Below are positions 46,428 through 56,718 of a DNA stretch of 64,000 nt, one piece after another. The stretch comes from a bacterium (GTDB taxonomy: Bacteria > Electryoneota > RPQS01), in NCBI GenBank assembly GCA_016703065.1, contig JADJCU010000002.1:480557-544556 (forward strand), given 5' to 3'. Both the position numbers and the translations under genes were made by a program. How positions within the stretch are numbered: position 1 is the first letter of the stretch; every line of letters begins with the position of its first letter. The notes under the pieces are model-generated. The model was not told the DNA's origin and searched no databases. It was given only the letters and a program-made list of their open reading frames with translations.

Positions 46428-48163
46428 GATACGCATACTCCCGGAGCATCTCGTCAATCAAATCGCTGCGGGCGAAGTGATTGAACGACCGGCATCGGTC
46501 TTGCGCGAATTAATCGACAATTCCCTCGATGCGGGAGCGACCAAGATCGATATCGACCTTGAAGGATCAGGCCGGGAGCTGATATCGATTCGCGATGACG
46601 GCGGCGGCATGTCACGGGACGATTTGTTGTTGTCCCTCGAACGGCACGCCACGTCTAAACTCGTTGAAGGCTCGAATCTCTTCGCGATTACGACTCTTGG
46701 ATTTCGCGGCGAGGCCCTGCCCAGCATCGCATCGGTCAGCGACATGGAGGTTTTGACGCGCGACGAGTCGTCGACAGCGGGTTGCCGCATTCAACTGGTT
46801 GGCGGTGACGTGGCGGCAGAAGAGGCCATCGCCGCGCCGCGCGGTACACTGGTGCGCGTTCGCTCGTTGTTTTTCAATACGCCTGCAAGGGCGAAATTTC
46901 TGAAAGCAGACGCCACAGAGCTTTCCCATTCAATTCGAACCTTGCGCACGTATGCTCTGGCCTATCCGGAAGTCGCATGGACGTTTCGGCATGGTGAGTC
47001 ACTGCAATTCGTGTGGCCGCAGACGACGCTGATGGGCCGGTTGGTCGACGTCTTTGGTTCGGGCATTGAGGAGAAGGTATTGCACATTGAGCACACGCTG
47101 CGTGGCGTGCGCGTGCATGGAATATTGGGGCGCAAAGAGTTAAATCGACGCAGCCGGGGCGACCAGTTTCTCTTTGTGAACCGTCGGCCGTTTCAAAGCA
47201 CGAGTGTTGCAGGCGTTGCCAAAGGCGCTCTCCGCGACTGGTTGGACGATGGGGAATGGCCGTTTTACGTGTTGTTCTTGGACCTTGGCATCGAGTGTTG
47301 ACGTGAATGTGCACCCTGCCAAGCGCGAGGTCCGGTTCTCTGACGAACGCTTAGTGAATGCGGCAGTGTTCGAGGCGCTGCGTGAGGCGCTGCGGGAGCA
47401 GCAGAACTCGCTGGGTGAGCTTCGTCAAGCGTGGACGCCTCCTGCGCAGCCGGACGCTCCACCAGAGTTATTCGAGGCGACGCGTTCACCGATCTATTCT
47501 TATCCGGCGCGGCCAGCGGCCTCAAATCCGCCCGGGTCTTATCCATTGTCGCGTCCAAGTGCCGCGCCCTCGCCCCAGCCGAGTCAGGCAAGACTGCGCG
47601 CGCAGATATACCAAGTGCACACGAAGTATCTGATCGCGCCAATTCGCTCCGGCCTTGCAATTATTGATCAGCACGCCGCTCACGAACGCGTGTTGTACGA
47701 GCGTGCCCTGCGCAGTTTTGATCAACGAACGTTTACGTCACAGCAATTGCTCTTTCCATTGCTTCTGGAGTTGACGCCGGAGGAAGATGCGTCTTTTCAG
47801 GAAATGAAGCCCGATCTTGACGTGCTTGGTTTTATCATTCGCGAGTTTGGTCCGCGCGCATACAGCATTGAGGCCGTTCCGGCCGGCCTCCGTCGCGCGT
47901 CGGAAGCGTCGATGCTCCGCGAGATGATCACTGAATATGAGGAGTTTCGGCGCACTCGCTTGGGGCCTCGCGAATCGCTGGCCGCAGGTTTTGCGTGCAA
48001 AGCGGCGATACGGACGGGTGACGAACTGACGACCGAAGAAATCACTTCGCTGGTCGATGAGCTATTCTCAACTCAGCAGCCCGGCACGTGCCCGCACGGC
48101 CGTCCTACGTTCATTGAACTAAAGCTAAGCGAGTTGGATCATCGCTTTGGCCGCATCGGATAA
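46420..48163 (+). CDS. mutL: DNA mismatch repair protein MutL (endonuclease type), frameshifted
   Basis: ATPase that couples MutS to strand removal. GHKL motifs: D-N-S-L-D-A-G-A, D-D-G-G-G-M, G-F-R-G-E-A-L and N-T-P-A-R-A-K-F; then V-N-V-H-P-A-K-R-E-V. The C-terminal domain has the metal-dependent nicking motif D-Q-H-A-x2-E-x4-E (I-D-Q-H-A-A-H-E-R-V-L-Y-E) and C-P-H-G-R-P, so no MutH is needed. GTG 46420 starts the protein (V-A-K-I-R-I-L-P). The frame changes near 47285; removing one G makes L-D-L-A-S-S-V-D-V-N continuous. Confidence 0.93.
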
Positions 48164-49094
48164 TAGTTTGCCGCAAGTCTTGATCCTCGCCGGAACGACG
48201 GCCTCCGGCAAGACCGAGGTCAGCATTCCGCTCGCCCTGAGGCTAAATAGTGTCATAATCAGTGCGGATTCGCGGCAGGTCTATCGGGAACTCAAGATTG
48301 GCACTGCACCGCCAACGGCGCAACAGCTTGCATTAGTGAAACACCATTTCATCGGCACACGCTCGCTTACCGAGCGCTGGACAGCCGGCGATTTCGCTCG
48401 TGAAGCGCGGGTCGTGATTAATGATTGCGCGGAACGCGGAATAGTGCCGCTGGTCGTCGGGGGATCGATGTTGTACTTGCGCGCGCTTATCGATGGTCTC
48501 TACGTGAACGACGATGAACCGGAAGTAGATTACGTCGCGCTGAAGGCGGAATGGGACCGGCGCGGCGCAGATGCGATGATGCGCGAACTTGAATCAGTCG
48601 ATCCGCAGCTCGCCGCGCAAACACATCCTGCGGACCATCATCGTGTGCTGCGAGGACTTGCCATTTGGCGCACGACGGGCCGACGGTTCAGCGAGTTTCG
48701 AGCCGAGGGGAGCCGCCCGCTATCACAGTCGTTCCGGATCTACTTCTTGCACGGTGATCGTGCCGAGACATACTCGCGAGTGAATCACCGGGCGGAACAG
48801 ATGCTCGCCGATGGACTGGTCAACGAAGTGCGGGCCCTGCTTTCGCTCGGCTTCACCGAGGCGAATTGCAACGCGCTGCGCACGCATGGCTACCAGGAGG
48901 TCGTTCCGTTTCTACGCGGCGAGTGTGACTTTGTGACGATGCAAGAGAACATCAAGAAAGCGGTGCGGCATTATGTCAAGCGGCAGTTGACATGGTTCCG
49001 GCGGGAGCCAAGGGCGATCTGGGTATCCCGCAGCTTCAGCGAATCTCCCGAGGTCATTGCAGAGCGAATCTATGATGGATTTAGCTGCTCATGA
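48147..49094 (+). CDS. miaA: tRNA dimethylallyltransferase
   Basis: Adds the isopentenyl group to A37 of UNN-reading tRNAs. 315 aa. Seen: I-L-A-G-T-T-A-S-G-K-T P-loop, S-A-D-S-R-Q-V-Y-R, G-G-S-M-L-Y-L-R-A-L and D-H-H-R-V-L-R-G-L. The reading opens at TTG 48147 inside the mutL end; TTG 48168 is an alternative. Pairing with mutL is common in bacteria. Confidence 0.93.
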   Translation: MAASDNSLPQVLILAGTTASGKTEVSIPLALRLNSVIISADSRQVYRELKIGTAPPTAQQLALVKHHFIGTRSLTERWTAGDFAREARVVINDCAERGIVPLVVGGSMLYLRALIDGLYVNDDEPEVDYVALKAEWDRRGADAMMRELESVDPQLAAQTHPADHHRVLRGLAIWRTTGRRFSEFRAEGSRPLSQSFRIYFLHGDRAETYSRVNHRAEQMLADGLVNEVRALLSLGFTEANCNALRTHGYQEVVPFLRGECDFVTMQENIKKAVRHYVKRQLTWFRREPRAIWVSRSFSESPEVIAERIYDGFSCS

Positions 49095-49111
49095 CACCTG
49101 CCGGAACAAGA

Positions 49112-49140
49112 AAACCCGCTGACGTATCAGCGGGTTTGTT
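49112..49140. terminator. intrinsic terminator, bidirectional
   Basis: AAACCCGCTGA-CGTA-TCAGCGGGTTT followed by GTTCTT: 11-bp stem, 17 bases after the miaA stop. Its mirror also ends in T-rich sequence, so it can stop the convergent kinase transcript. Confidence 0.88.
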
Positions 49141-49159
49141 CTTAGAGGGAATCTGGCAC

Positions 49160-50751
49160 TCAGTATCGTTCTGTTCGCGCGAAACTGGTTTCTTCGGGCG
49201 GGCCGTTCTGCGCAATCGGGACGTGAATTGAAAAAGTTGTACCCTTTCCCGGTTCACTTTCAACGTCGAAGCGGCAGCCGTAGGGAGTCAGAAGTTTGTG
49301 AACGGTCGACAAGCCGAGTCCGGTTCCGGTTGGTTCTCCCGACTCTGTTCGGCCGACTGCGGGTTTCGTCGTGAAGAACGGTTCAAAGACTTGCGACAAG
49401 TGAGCGGGTCGATCCCCGTTCCGGAATCAGAAACTGTGATTTGAATCTCCCCATTGTTGACGCCCGTGCTCACGCTCAACTTCTTCTCTTCAGAATCATA
49501 CATTGCATCAAGCGCATTACGAATGATGTTCATGATCGATTGCGAGAAGTCGCTATAGCGGCCATAGATGGGCGGGATATCAGGTGCGAATTCAAATACT
49601 TTCTCGACGTTGTGTTTGAATTCCATATCCGCCTCGAGAAAGCGCAACTCCTCTTGCAGCAGGACATTCAGGTCAATATCCTGCTTCGCGAGCTCCTGCT
49701 CCTGGCGGCTCTTCCACATGAGGTTGCGGATGATGCCGTTAATACGTTCAACTTGTGATAGTACGCCATCGATGTCCTGCAACTCAGGGTGTTTCATCTT
49801 GATCACCTGTGCGAGGCCGTAGATACCCATGAGTGGGGTGTTGATATTGTGCGCGACGCCTGTGGCGAGCAATCCGATCGTTGCCAGGCGCTGCTCGCTC
49901 ATGAGCTCAGTTTCCATGAGCTCGGCGCGCTGCGCCAACTCAATGGACTCGCTTGCGTCCCGGGCGACGATTTGCAAATAGGGCAGGCCATCCAGATTTA
50001 CGCGGCTAATCACTGCGTTCGTCACGTGCTGACTTTGGTCCTTACCTTTTATGGTCAGGTCCTTGATCCGCCACACCCTGTACTCGTCGGTACAACCGCC
50101 GAGGCAGGCGTCGATTTGTCCTCCTACAAAATCCCGCACGTGCATTCCCTGCAAGCTGTACGAGCGCGCGCCAAGCATCCGTGCCGCTGTTCCGTTAAGT
50201 TCGGCGATGCTATTGTTGCTGCAAGCGACAAGAAGAATCGCATCTACAGCGTGATCAAAGAGTGTACGGTAGCGCAGTTCGGTATCGCGCAATTGTCCCG
50301 TTTTCTCCTTGACCATTTGCTCCAACTGCTCGCGATAACGACGATTTTCGATCTCGAGAGCGTCGCGCTCTGACAGCAGTCGATAGCGATCAAGGGCAAG
50401 TTCGGTGACTTTGAGCAGCTCTTCACGCCGCAGCGGTTTCAGCAAGTAATCATAGACACCTGCGCGCAATGCTTGTCGAAGGCTCGACATCGTCGGATCA
50501 CCCGTGATCATGACGATCTGTACGTTTGGGAACTCCTTCCGCATCAATCGGAGCAATTCACCCGAATCACCTGGCAGATGCACATCACACAAAACCACAG
50601 GCCAATTGCCTGTGGTTAGCTTGTTTTCAGCCACTTTCGGATCATATGCGTGTTCGCATATCCAGTCGGAATCCGCGAGCATGCCTTCGGCGACTTCACA
50701 GATCACCGCGTCATCGTCAATAATCAAAACCCGGCGTGCAATATCACTCAT
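49160..50751 (-). CDS. receiver-PAS-histidine kinase hybrid, frameshifted
   Basis: Cytosolic signalling protein, about 530 aa. Domains in order: receiver (V-L-I-I-D-D-D, V-V-L-C-D-V-H-L-P, K-P), coiled coil, PAS (about 150-270), HisKA with H in G-V-A-H-N-I-N-T-P-L, and HATPase (N-I-I-R-N-A-L-D-A-M; S-D-S-G-T-G-I). After the break near 49405 follow F-E-P-F-F-T-T-K-P and G-T-G-L-G-L-S-T. One extra G gives D-P-A-H-L-S-Q-V-F-E and joins them. ATG 50751 begins at the receiver. Followed upstream by two further signalling genes on the same strand. Confidence 0.88.
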
Positions 50752-50776
50752 TTTGTCTTGGAAATTGTCGGACGTT

Positions 50777-51869
50777 TCAAGCGGCCGCAGGAGTGGGAAG
50801 CGCCTTTTCAATAATCTGTCTCAACTCTTCGATCCGAAACGGTTTTCCGAGGAATCCATCAGCGTGGTATTCACCTGCGGTTTTGCGCGCGTCTTCTACA
50901 CCGTATCCCGTAACCAGAATGACGGGAAACTCGGGATCGCGGGACTTAATCGACGCCATCAACTCTATCCCGTTCATATCCGGCATGTGGACGTCGCTGA
51001 CGACCAAATCAACTCGTTCGGCGATGAACTTATCGAACGCTTCGCGCCCGCCAAACGCGGACACGACATCATATCCCAGGACTTCAAGGATCTTGGCCAG
51101 CGTGTGCACCATGAATTGCTCATCATCAACGACGAGTATCTTTTGGCGTCTTGAATTGGGCGATGCTGCCGGGATCGCTTTTGCGCGCGGCAGTTCCAGA
51201 TCGATCATCCGATGCTGGCCGATCGGGTATTCCCGTGTCCGCGAGGGATTGGCCACGGTCGCGAGCTTCTGGATTACGGACTTGATCTTTGCAACTTCCT
51301 GTACGATGAAATCGAGTGACTGTCGCATCGGTGGAATCCGGGAGTCTCGTGAGCCTGATGTACTCGGCGCTATTCAAGATCACGTTTAGCGGCGTGTTGA
51401 TCTGGTCGTTGACGGTCACCGCGGTCTGCGCGATCGCCTTCATCTTCTCTGTGTCAAGCTCCTTAGAGCGAAGCTCGGCGCGCATTTCGGCGCGTTCCAA
51501 TCCGAGTCGAATGCGGTGCAGCAGCTCATCATCTTCGCATGGTTTAATCACGTAGTCGGCAGCGCCCCGGCGCAGCGCATCCACTGCTCCGCGCACGGAG
51601 GCAAATCCGGTGACGACAATGACCACGCAATCGGGATCGGCCGCAAGGGCCGCATTCAACACGTCCATGCCCGAAATACGGGGCATGAACAAATCCGTCA
51701 AGACGACGCTGAACTTCTTTTCGGCCAACATGTCGACTGCAGCCTGTCCAGATGAGCAGGCAACAACAGAGAAGCCCGCCCGGCCTAAAATTTCGCGGAA
51801 TCCGGCAAGTACGAGCGGGTCATCGTCCACCACAAGAATTTGTATTAGGTCAGTCATAATCCTTTTCAC
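50777..51869 (-). CDS. double-receiver protein with HisKA-like core lacking the His, frameshifted
   Basis: Receiver 1 (V-V-D-D-D-P-L, V-V-L-T-D-L-F-M-P-R, K-P) is followed by a coiled coil and a HisKA-like helix pair where the H-box place reads V-N-D-Q-I-N-T-P-L, so the phospho-accepting His is an Asp. After a break near 51340 (one G needed in GG) come the second helix (M-R-Q-S-L-D-F-I-V-Q) and receiver 2 (V-V-D-D-E-Q, V-V-S-D-V-H-M-P-D, K-P). No HATPase. It looks like a phospho-relay or scaffold between the kinases on either side. Start is either GTG 51869 or ATG 51857. Confidence 0.82.
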
Positions 51870-51896
51870 TTCCTGTCAAATCGAGTCGCATCATGG

Positions 51897-52628
51897 TCAT
51901 GTCGAGAAATAAAGCACAAGTTCAAACGCACCTAAGTCGTCTTCGTATAGAAACGCTCGGCCGTTCGCCGCGCGCATAAATTCTCCAAGTGCAGCCGGGT
52001 AACCCGCAACGGACGATGTGCCCATTTCGCGCGAAACGGCCTGAGGTTGCCCGGTGCGCAGCGAAACCGTCACTTCCAGTTCCCGATCCACCTGTTGAAA
52101 ACTCACCCTTATTCGACCGTTTTTTTCGAGCTGCTGCGCGGCCCAACGGCCGATCAAGAGCGGAACGGCTCCTTCATGCACAAGCAGTAGAGGCAATTCG
52201 CGCTGCGGCACGATAATATCGCAGGATAGGTCCAATGCCGCGAATTCGGCTCTTAGCTCAGAGATCAATCTGGCCGCGGGAACCGGCACCGCTGCCTGAG
52301 CGCAGTCTTTGATCGACTGAACACACTGCACGACGGAGGCAATGCGTTCATAAGCCGCATTCAGACTTGTCACGCGCGCCCGAACCTGGTCGGTGCCTTT
52401 GCCTTCGACTTCCAACAGATTGAGGTTCGTACGCGCAACCTGAACCGGGTTCGACAGCTCGTGCATTAGGACTTCGAGCAGCGAATACGTTGGACCTATC
52501 GCGGATTTAGCTGGTTTCTCAATTGCTTCGGAATACACGCGTGCGCACCTTTCGAGGCTGGCAGAATGTAAGCTCGTAAAGAGTAATCCGCAAACTTTGA
52601 CTGGATCAGAAGGATTAAGGGGGGGCAA
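51897..52628 (-). CDS. histidine-kinase-like protein with degenerate ATPase domain
   Basis: 243 aa. A HisKA-like dimer helix has H in L-M-H-E-L-S-N-P-V-Q-V-A. The C-terminal half has the length of a HATPase, but I find no N-box Asn, no D-x-G-x-G and no G2 loop, so it probably cannot bind ATP normally. It may be a phosphotransfer protein in the Spo0B manner, though that comparison is inference. The start is a TTG at the edge of a seven-G run (52619-52625) and is uncertain; the likely coding begins before residue 40. Confidence 0.68.
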   Translation of the reverse strand: MPPLNPSDPVKVCGLLFTSLHSASLERCARVYSEAIEKPAKSAIGPTYSLLEVLMHELSNPVQVARTNLNLLEVEGKGTDQVRARVTSLNAAYERIASVVQCVQSIKDCAQAAVPVPAARLISELRAEFAALDLSCDIIVPQRELPLLLVHEGAVPLLIGRWAAQQLEKNGRIRVSFQQVDRELEVTVSLRTGQPQAVSREMGTSSVAGYPAALGEFMRAANGRAFLYEDDLGAFELVLYFST

Positions 52629-52689
52629 AGTATACTAACTACATTGTGGTTTCCGCGGGGCTATTAACTATACTTCATGCACTGTGGAT

Positions 52690-52719
52690 AAAATGAAACG
52701 ACAGCGGTTAGCTGTCGTT
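52690..52719 (-). terminator. intrinsic terminator of the FapA gene
   Basis: On the minus strand AACGACAGC-TAACC-GCTGTCGTT followed by TCATTTT: 9-bp perfect stem just past the stop at 52729. Confidence 0.75.
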
Positions 52720-52728
52720 CACGATGAA

Positions 52729-54285
52729 TCAGGTTTGGTTCTCTTCGCGCGGCGTAGCCCTTAGTTCGGTCGCGATGGATGTAAGCTCGCGTCTAATCCC
52801 GGGCAGTATTTCCAAGAGTACGCGGTACTCTTGTACTTGCGGATGAGTATAGCCTCCAACTCCAAGCGACTTCTGTTTGCGCAGCCAGCGGAGAAGGTGC
52901 ATCTGAACAGTATCGTCACTGACCTGCTGCACCGTCTCAGCGCCGAAGATATCATAGAGACGGTTGAGTTGCCTCTTCAGGACGGCCAGGGCATTCTCCC
53001 CTGCCTCGCGCTGTTCTGACAGGAGTTTTTCGCGATTGATGACGACATCCTGCTGCGCGCCCGATCCTTGTGCATATGCCTCCGCAACTCCGCCGACTAA
53101 TTTGTCGGCCAGAATCTCTCTCGCGTAGATCGACGAATTAGTCGTTGTGCCGATAATCTGTGCCGCCAGGCCGACCTCGCAGACCGCATTGTTCACCCGG
53201 CCATGAACACACATATGGTGAGCCGTGCCGATCGCTGCAGCGCCGACGTTGCCGAACACGCGCAGACTTTGACCGATTTCCAATTGACATCCATCCAGTA
53301 CGTCGCCAAATACGATACAGTTTCCACTAACTTGCAGTACGGTGTCTGGCGGCAGGTTGCCTTCGACCCACAGGTCTTCTTCCCACTTCTGCTTAACGGC
53401 GTCTTCAGCTGAGACGCGCCTGACACGGCGAACTTCCGCTTGGACGATAGCGGGTACCACGCACGGTGAGTCCTTCTGCCGTTTATCGGCAAAGGTACGC
53501 CAATAGAATACGACTCCCGATCTACTGGCGACGAACTTTCGCTCTGCTGCTCCAGCCGAAACGCCGTCACCCGCCTCCAGCCTCGCGGCCAATCCTTTGC
53601 GCGGCGAGAGTTCCCGACCAAACACGTTGCGTCCCGATTTCAGGCCGGAGACAGGAAGGTGATGCTCGAGAAAGTCCTCGCCCTGTTCTACCTCGCGCAA
53701 TCCCATCCAAGCTGAGACATGCTCGGGGTCGCCCTGCGGAAACCATTTGTACGCAAGTTGGGAGCGCTGGCCGACATCCGGAACAATTCCTGAGGCAATC
53801 ACCCGGTCAAAGAGCGGCATCTGCTGCTGCGTGCATTCGTCAATCACCCTGCGTAACTCGGCCCACTGGACAAGCGTCGCATCTACACCTTCACTGCGCA
53901 GTTTTGCCTCGACCGTTTCAAAGGTCACCGGCTGTTCATAGTCATCGAGCGGAAAGACATCTATCGCGACTCGCATGTCCGAATAGCTTGTTCCGTCGTG
54001 GGCTTCAAGGGGCAGGAACCGGACGCGGACCGCACCGGACTGCGCCGCCTGCCGTCGAATTTGCATTTCGACGAGAATCCCCTGCCGGGTGTGCTTCTTG
54101 GCGATCAGCTGGAGGTACTCGAGCCGATGATCTGCGACACCAAAGGAGTGCGCGAGCTCTGCCTTGATTTGCCTGAGCTGTTCCGGTATTTCCAGGGCCC
54201 TGTGGCGGGGAAACAGCATCGGACTTTCCAGAGATTGCCCCTTGCGCGACCAGGCGAATTCGGGTCTCGGGATCGGCGGTCTCAA
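52729..54285 (-). CDS. FapA-like (DUF342) polymer-forming protein
   Basis: 518-aa member of the FapA/DUF342 family, whose C-terminal parallel-beta part resembles bactofilin-like scaffolds. Seen: P-V-S-G-L-K-S-G-R-N-V-F-G-R-E-L, G-D-G-V-S, V-E-G-N-L-P-P-D-T-V-L-Q, I-V-F-G-D-V-L-D-G, V-F-G-N-V-G, then a C-terminal coiled coil. FapA is linked to flagellar assembly or signal control in other bacteria; no flagellar gene is near. The start is unclear: TTG 54285, an in-frame Met near 54220, or an upstream ATG at 54310 with a shift. Next to signalling genes, which agrees with a regulatory setting. Confidence 0.8.
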   Translation of the reverse strand: MRPPIPRPEFAWSRKGQSLESPMLFPRHRALEIPEQLRQIKAELAHSFGVADHRLEYLQLIAKKHTRQGILVEMQIRRQAAQSGAVRVRFLPLEAHDGTSYSDMRVAIDVFPLDDYEQPVTFETVEAKLRSEGVDATLVQWAELRRVIDECTQQQMPLFDRVIASGIVPDVGQRSQLAYKWFPQGDPEHVSAWMGLREVEQGEDFLEHHLPVSGLKSGRNVFGRELSPRKGLAARLEAGDGVSAGAAERKFVASRSGVVFYWRTFADKRQKDSPCVVPAIVQAEVRRVRRVSAEDAVKQKWEEDLWVEGNLPPDTVLQVSGNCIVFGDVLDGCQLEIGQSLRVFGNVGAAAIGTAHHMCVHGRVNNAVCEVGLAAQIIGTTTNSSIYAREILADKLVGGVAEAYAQGSGAQQDVVINREKLLSEQREAGENALAVLKRQLNRLYDIFGAETVQQVSDDTVQMHLLRWLRKQKSLGVGGYTHPQVQEYRVLLEILPGIRRELTSIATELRATPREENQT

Positions 54286-54341
54286 GGCGGGTCACAAGTG
54301 GTGAATCCATAGAACAGAGCCACCGCAAACATCCCTCCCGG

Positions 54342-54786
54342 CTACGGAGTTTCGACTAACCTCAGCCTATGATAGCGTAGATTGTCCGCAAGCCCAATCA
54401 AGCCGGAGAGTCGGGAGGTCGCATTCTGTTGCAGGAGGGCAAGCTCGGATGCGGTGACACGGCCTGTTGCAACGTACAGGCGAGGAGCACTAACTCCTCA
54501 AACCGCATCGCTCTTTCCAAGACCTCCTCTAATAGGATCGCCGTTCGCCCCACTTCCGGCCCAAACCCGGCTTGCAGAGCGGATCAAGAAGTGCCAATTT
54601 GCACAAGTTAACATCTGATTTAGCAAGAGTTATCTCCTGCTTTGGCAATTCCTCAGCGTCGCTTAATAGGTCTTGAAGGTGTTGGCGGACCTTTGGATCG
54701 GGAACGCGAGGAAGGACAGTCTCAGCAAATTGTCGCCGATTCTGCAACAAAACAGTCACTTTGGCACTCCATTCGTTTAGCCACAA
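54342..54786 (-). CDS. unrecognised helical protein, two or three frameshifts
   Basis: Hidden gene of about 148 aa that no single frame shows. From ATG 54786 the first part is helical (V-L-L-Q-N-R-R-Q-F-A, V-P-D-P-K-V-R-Q-H-L-Q-D-L-L) to about 54575. A second frame carries Q-A-G-F-G-P-E-V-G-R-T-A-I-L-L-E-E-V-L-E-R to about 54490. A third ends R-L-Y-V-A-T-G-R-V-T-A-S-E-L-A-L-L-Q-Q and a TAG at 54342. Each segment has coding-like, charged-helical character, and the gap to FapA is only 56 bases. No family recognised; it could be a FapA-partner or chaperone-like protein. Treat as a proposal. Confidence 0.5.
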
Positions 54787-54911
54787 AAGGTAGGTATTTG
54801 GCTGGGGCTTCGCAAGCCGGTTGGTGTTACGGAACCTTCTTGACGGGGCGGAGGTACCACAATGGACGAGCCGGGAGTTTCGGGGCAGACTCAGGTAATA
54901 GGAGTGAGATC

Positions 54912-56141
54912 ATGACAGAGCGAATCATAAGTATATCCTTAGCGGGCCTTCTGCTGCTATCCGCGAATTTCGCCGGAGCCGTTGGACAGGCGGTGGCCAT
55001 CGCGATTCCGGCGGGGGACAACGCAATTGTCCTGGCAAAATCGAGCGACGACGATAAGGGCGCTTTTCTTGGGATTGTACCTGAAGAGGTGACTTCCGAT
55101 ATCGCGGCCGACTATGGCGTGGCTGCGGGGCAAGGCGTATTGGTTGAGAGCACGGTGGACGGATCACCGGCGGATGAAGCTGGACTGCGCGCGAATGACA
55201 TTTTACTCGCCATAGGCGGACAAAAATTGACGGGACCATCTGAGCTGCGCGTTCAGTTGGACAAGTACAAAGAGGGCGACGAAGTCTCAATTACCTATCG
55301 TCGTGGCGGCAACGAGCGCACGGCATCCGTAAAGCTCGCGCCGCGTGGACATAGCTGGTCATGGAGCTGGGGCGGAGACGACAAAGGGATGTCGGCGGCG
55401 CCGACGCCTCCTTCGTCTCATAAGTGGGAGGGTAAGTTCGGCTTCTCCTCCGATGTGGCTTTTGCAGGTATCGTCACACAGGAGCTGTCCGACGGCCTGA
55501 AAAGCTACTTCAAGGTCGAAGGCGGCGCGCTAATCTCGGAAGTCGTGGAGAAGTCACCTGCTGAGAAGGGTGGCCTCAAGGCCGGCGATATTATTGTCAA
55601 GATTGGGTCTGATAAGGTGGAAGATGAGGGAGACGTGTCGCGTCTGATTCGCGACATGGACCCAGAGCAAACGGTCTAGTTCCACATCATCCGTGAGGGC
55701 AAGGCACTGGTCTTTCCGGTGACCCTGACGAATCGCAAGGATTTCTACGGTGAAGCAGGCGATGACGGGATCGAGTATAGCTTTGAATTCGACGGTGAAG
55801 AGGCGAAGGACATGGCGCGGGAGATGGAACAGCTTCAGCAGGAGTTAAAAGACATGGGGGGCGAGTTGGAGCGAATTCCCGAGATCAACATGGACCTTCA
55901 AATTCACCCGGATGGACCGCGGATCTTTATTGGGGATGGTGATGCACGCGCCATTAGCCGTGATGATGGCTGGTGGAACTGGAGTTTCCAGGACCTGCGG
56001 ACAAAGGTCAAGACCGGAATTGACGAGCTGAAGAAGGACATAGAGTCGTTGAAGCAGGAGTTGCACCAACTGCGCTCCGAGATTAGGGAGCGGATGTCGT
56101 TCTTTTGGGGTCCGGCAATCGACGTTACTCCGAAGGCCTAA
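54912..56141 (+). CDS. exported double-PDZ protein with an in-frame TAG
   Basis: About 409 aa if read through. Signal peptide (L-A-G-L-L-L-L-S-A-N-F-A-G-A), PDZ 1 with G-V-L-V-E-S-T-V-D-G-S-P-A-D-E-A-G-L, a W-S-W-S-W linker, and PDZ 2 with G-A-L-I-S-E-V-V-E-K-S-P-A-E-K-G-G-L. The frame meets TAG at 55677-55679 inside PDZ 2 and goes on in the same frame as F-H-I-I-R-E-G-K-A-L-V-F-P-V, the normal last strand, followed by a 110-residue acidic coiled-coil tail ending at 56141. The protein has no protease domain; it may be a periplasmic scaffold or a degQ-like remnant. Confidence 0.75.
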
Positions 56142-56162
56142 CCAGAATCAACAAAGCAAATG

Positions 56163-56192
56163 AGGCCCGGACGCAATTGCCGGGCCTTTTAC
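56163..56192 (+). terminator. intrinsic terminator of the PDZ gene
   Basis: AGGCCCGG-ACGCAATTG-CCGGGCCT followed by TTT: 8-bp GC-rich stem, 21 bases after the stop at 56141. Its position supports the PDZ gene extending to 56141. Confidence 0.85.
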
Positions 56193-56200
56193 ATTTAGCT

Positions 56201-56638
56201 ATGGAACACTTGATTTATTGCCCCGCCTGTGGCGGACCGGTGCTTGGTTACAATAACCCGTTCCCGACGGCAGATCTTGTCGCCATTCAGGAGCGACAAG
56301 TTCTGTTAATATTGCGCAAAAACCCTCCTTCAGGTTGGGCCTTGCCGGGCGGTTTCATCGACTACGGCGAATCGGCGGAGGACGCGGCCGTACGTGAACT
56401 TCAGGAGGAAACTGGACTATATGCGGCAAACCTCCGTCTGGTTGGGGTATACTCTCGATTTGGGAGAGACCCGCGGTTCCACACACTTACGGTGGCCTAC
56501 CGTGCGGAAGTGAGCGGTGCGCTGAATGCAGGTGATGACGCGAGCGATGCCCGGTGGTTTCCGCTGGACGGCCTACCCGACAACATTGCCTTTGATCACC
56601 GCGACATCATCCGGGATGCGTGCCTGCTGAACGGTTGA
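56201..56638 (+). CDS. Nudix hydrolase with N-terminal zinc-ribbon remnant
   Basis: 145-aa pyrophosphohydrolase. The Nudix box is complete: G-G-F-I-D-Y-G-E-S-A-E-D-A-A-V-R-E-L-Q-E with E-E-T-G-L after it. The N terminus C-P-A-C-G-G-P is half of a zinc ribbon, as in NudC-like and ADP-ribose pyrophosphatase groups. Start ATG 56201 is 14 bases after the preceding terminator, so a promoter must overlap the hairpin or transcription reads through. Substrate unknown. Confidence 0.88.
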   Translation: MEHLIYCPACGGPVLGYNNPFPTADLVAIQERQVLLILRKNPPSGWALPGGFIDYGESAEDAAVRELQEETGLYAANLRLVGVYSRFGRDPRFHTLTVAYRAEVSGALNAGDDASDARWFPLDGLPDNIAFDHRDIIRDACLLNG

Positions 56639-56718
56639 TGAGCGCCTCCGTGCGGCTCAGGATAGGCGAAGCGCAAGCCGGCCGGAATCTAAATTTGCGT
56701 AATGCGACAATACCCGAA

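Noticed and set aside
53466..54167. 233-codon plus-strand frame
   Set aside because: Antisense to the FapA-like gene; Arg/Pro/Ala-rich with no fold features.
55677..55679. TAG reassigned or read as pyrrolysine
   Set aside because: Several intact genes here end in TAG (nitronate monooxygenase, ETF-QO, PLD protein), RF1 is present, and no pyl gene is seen.
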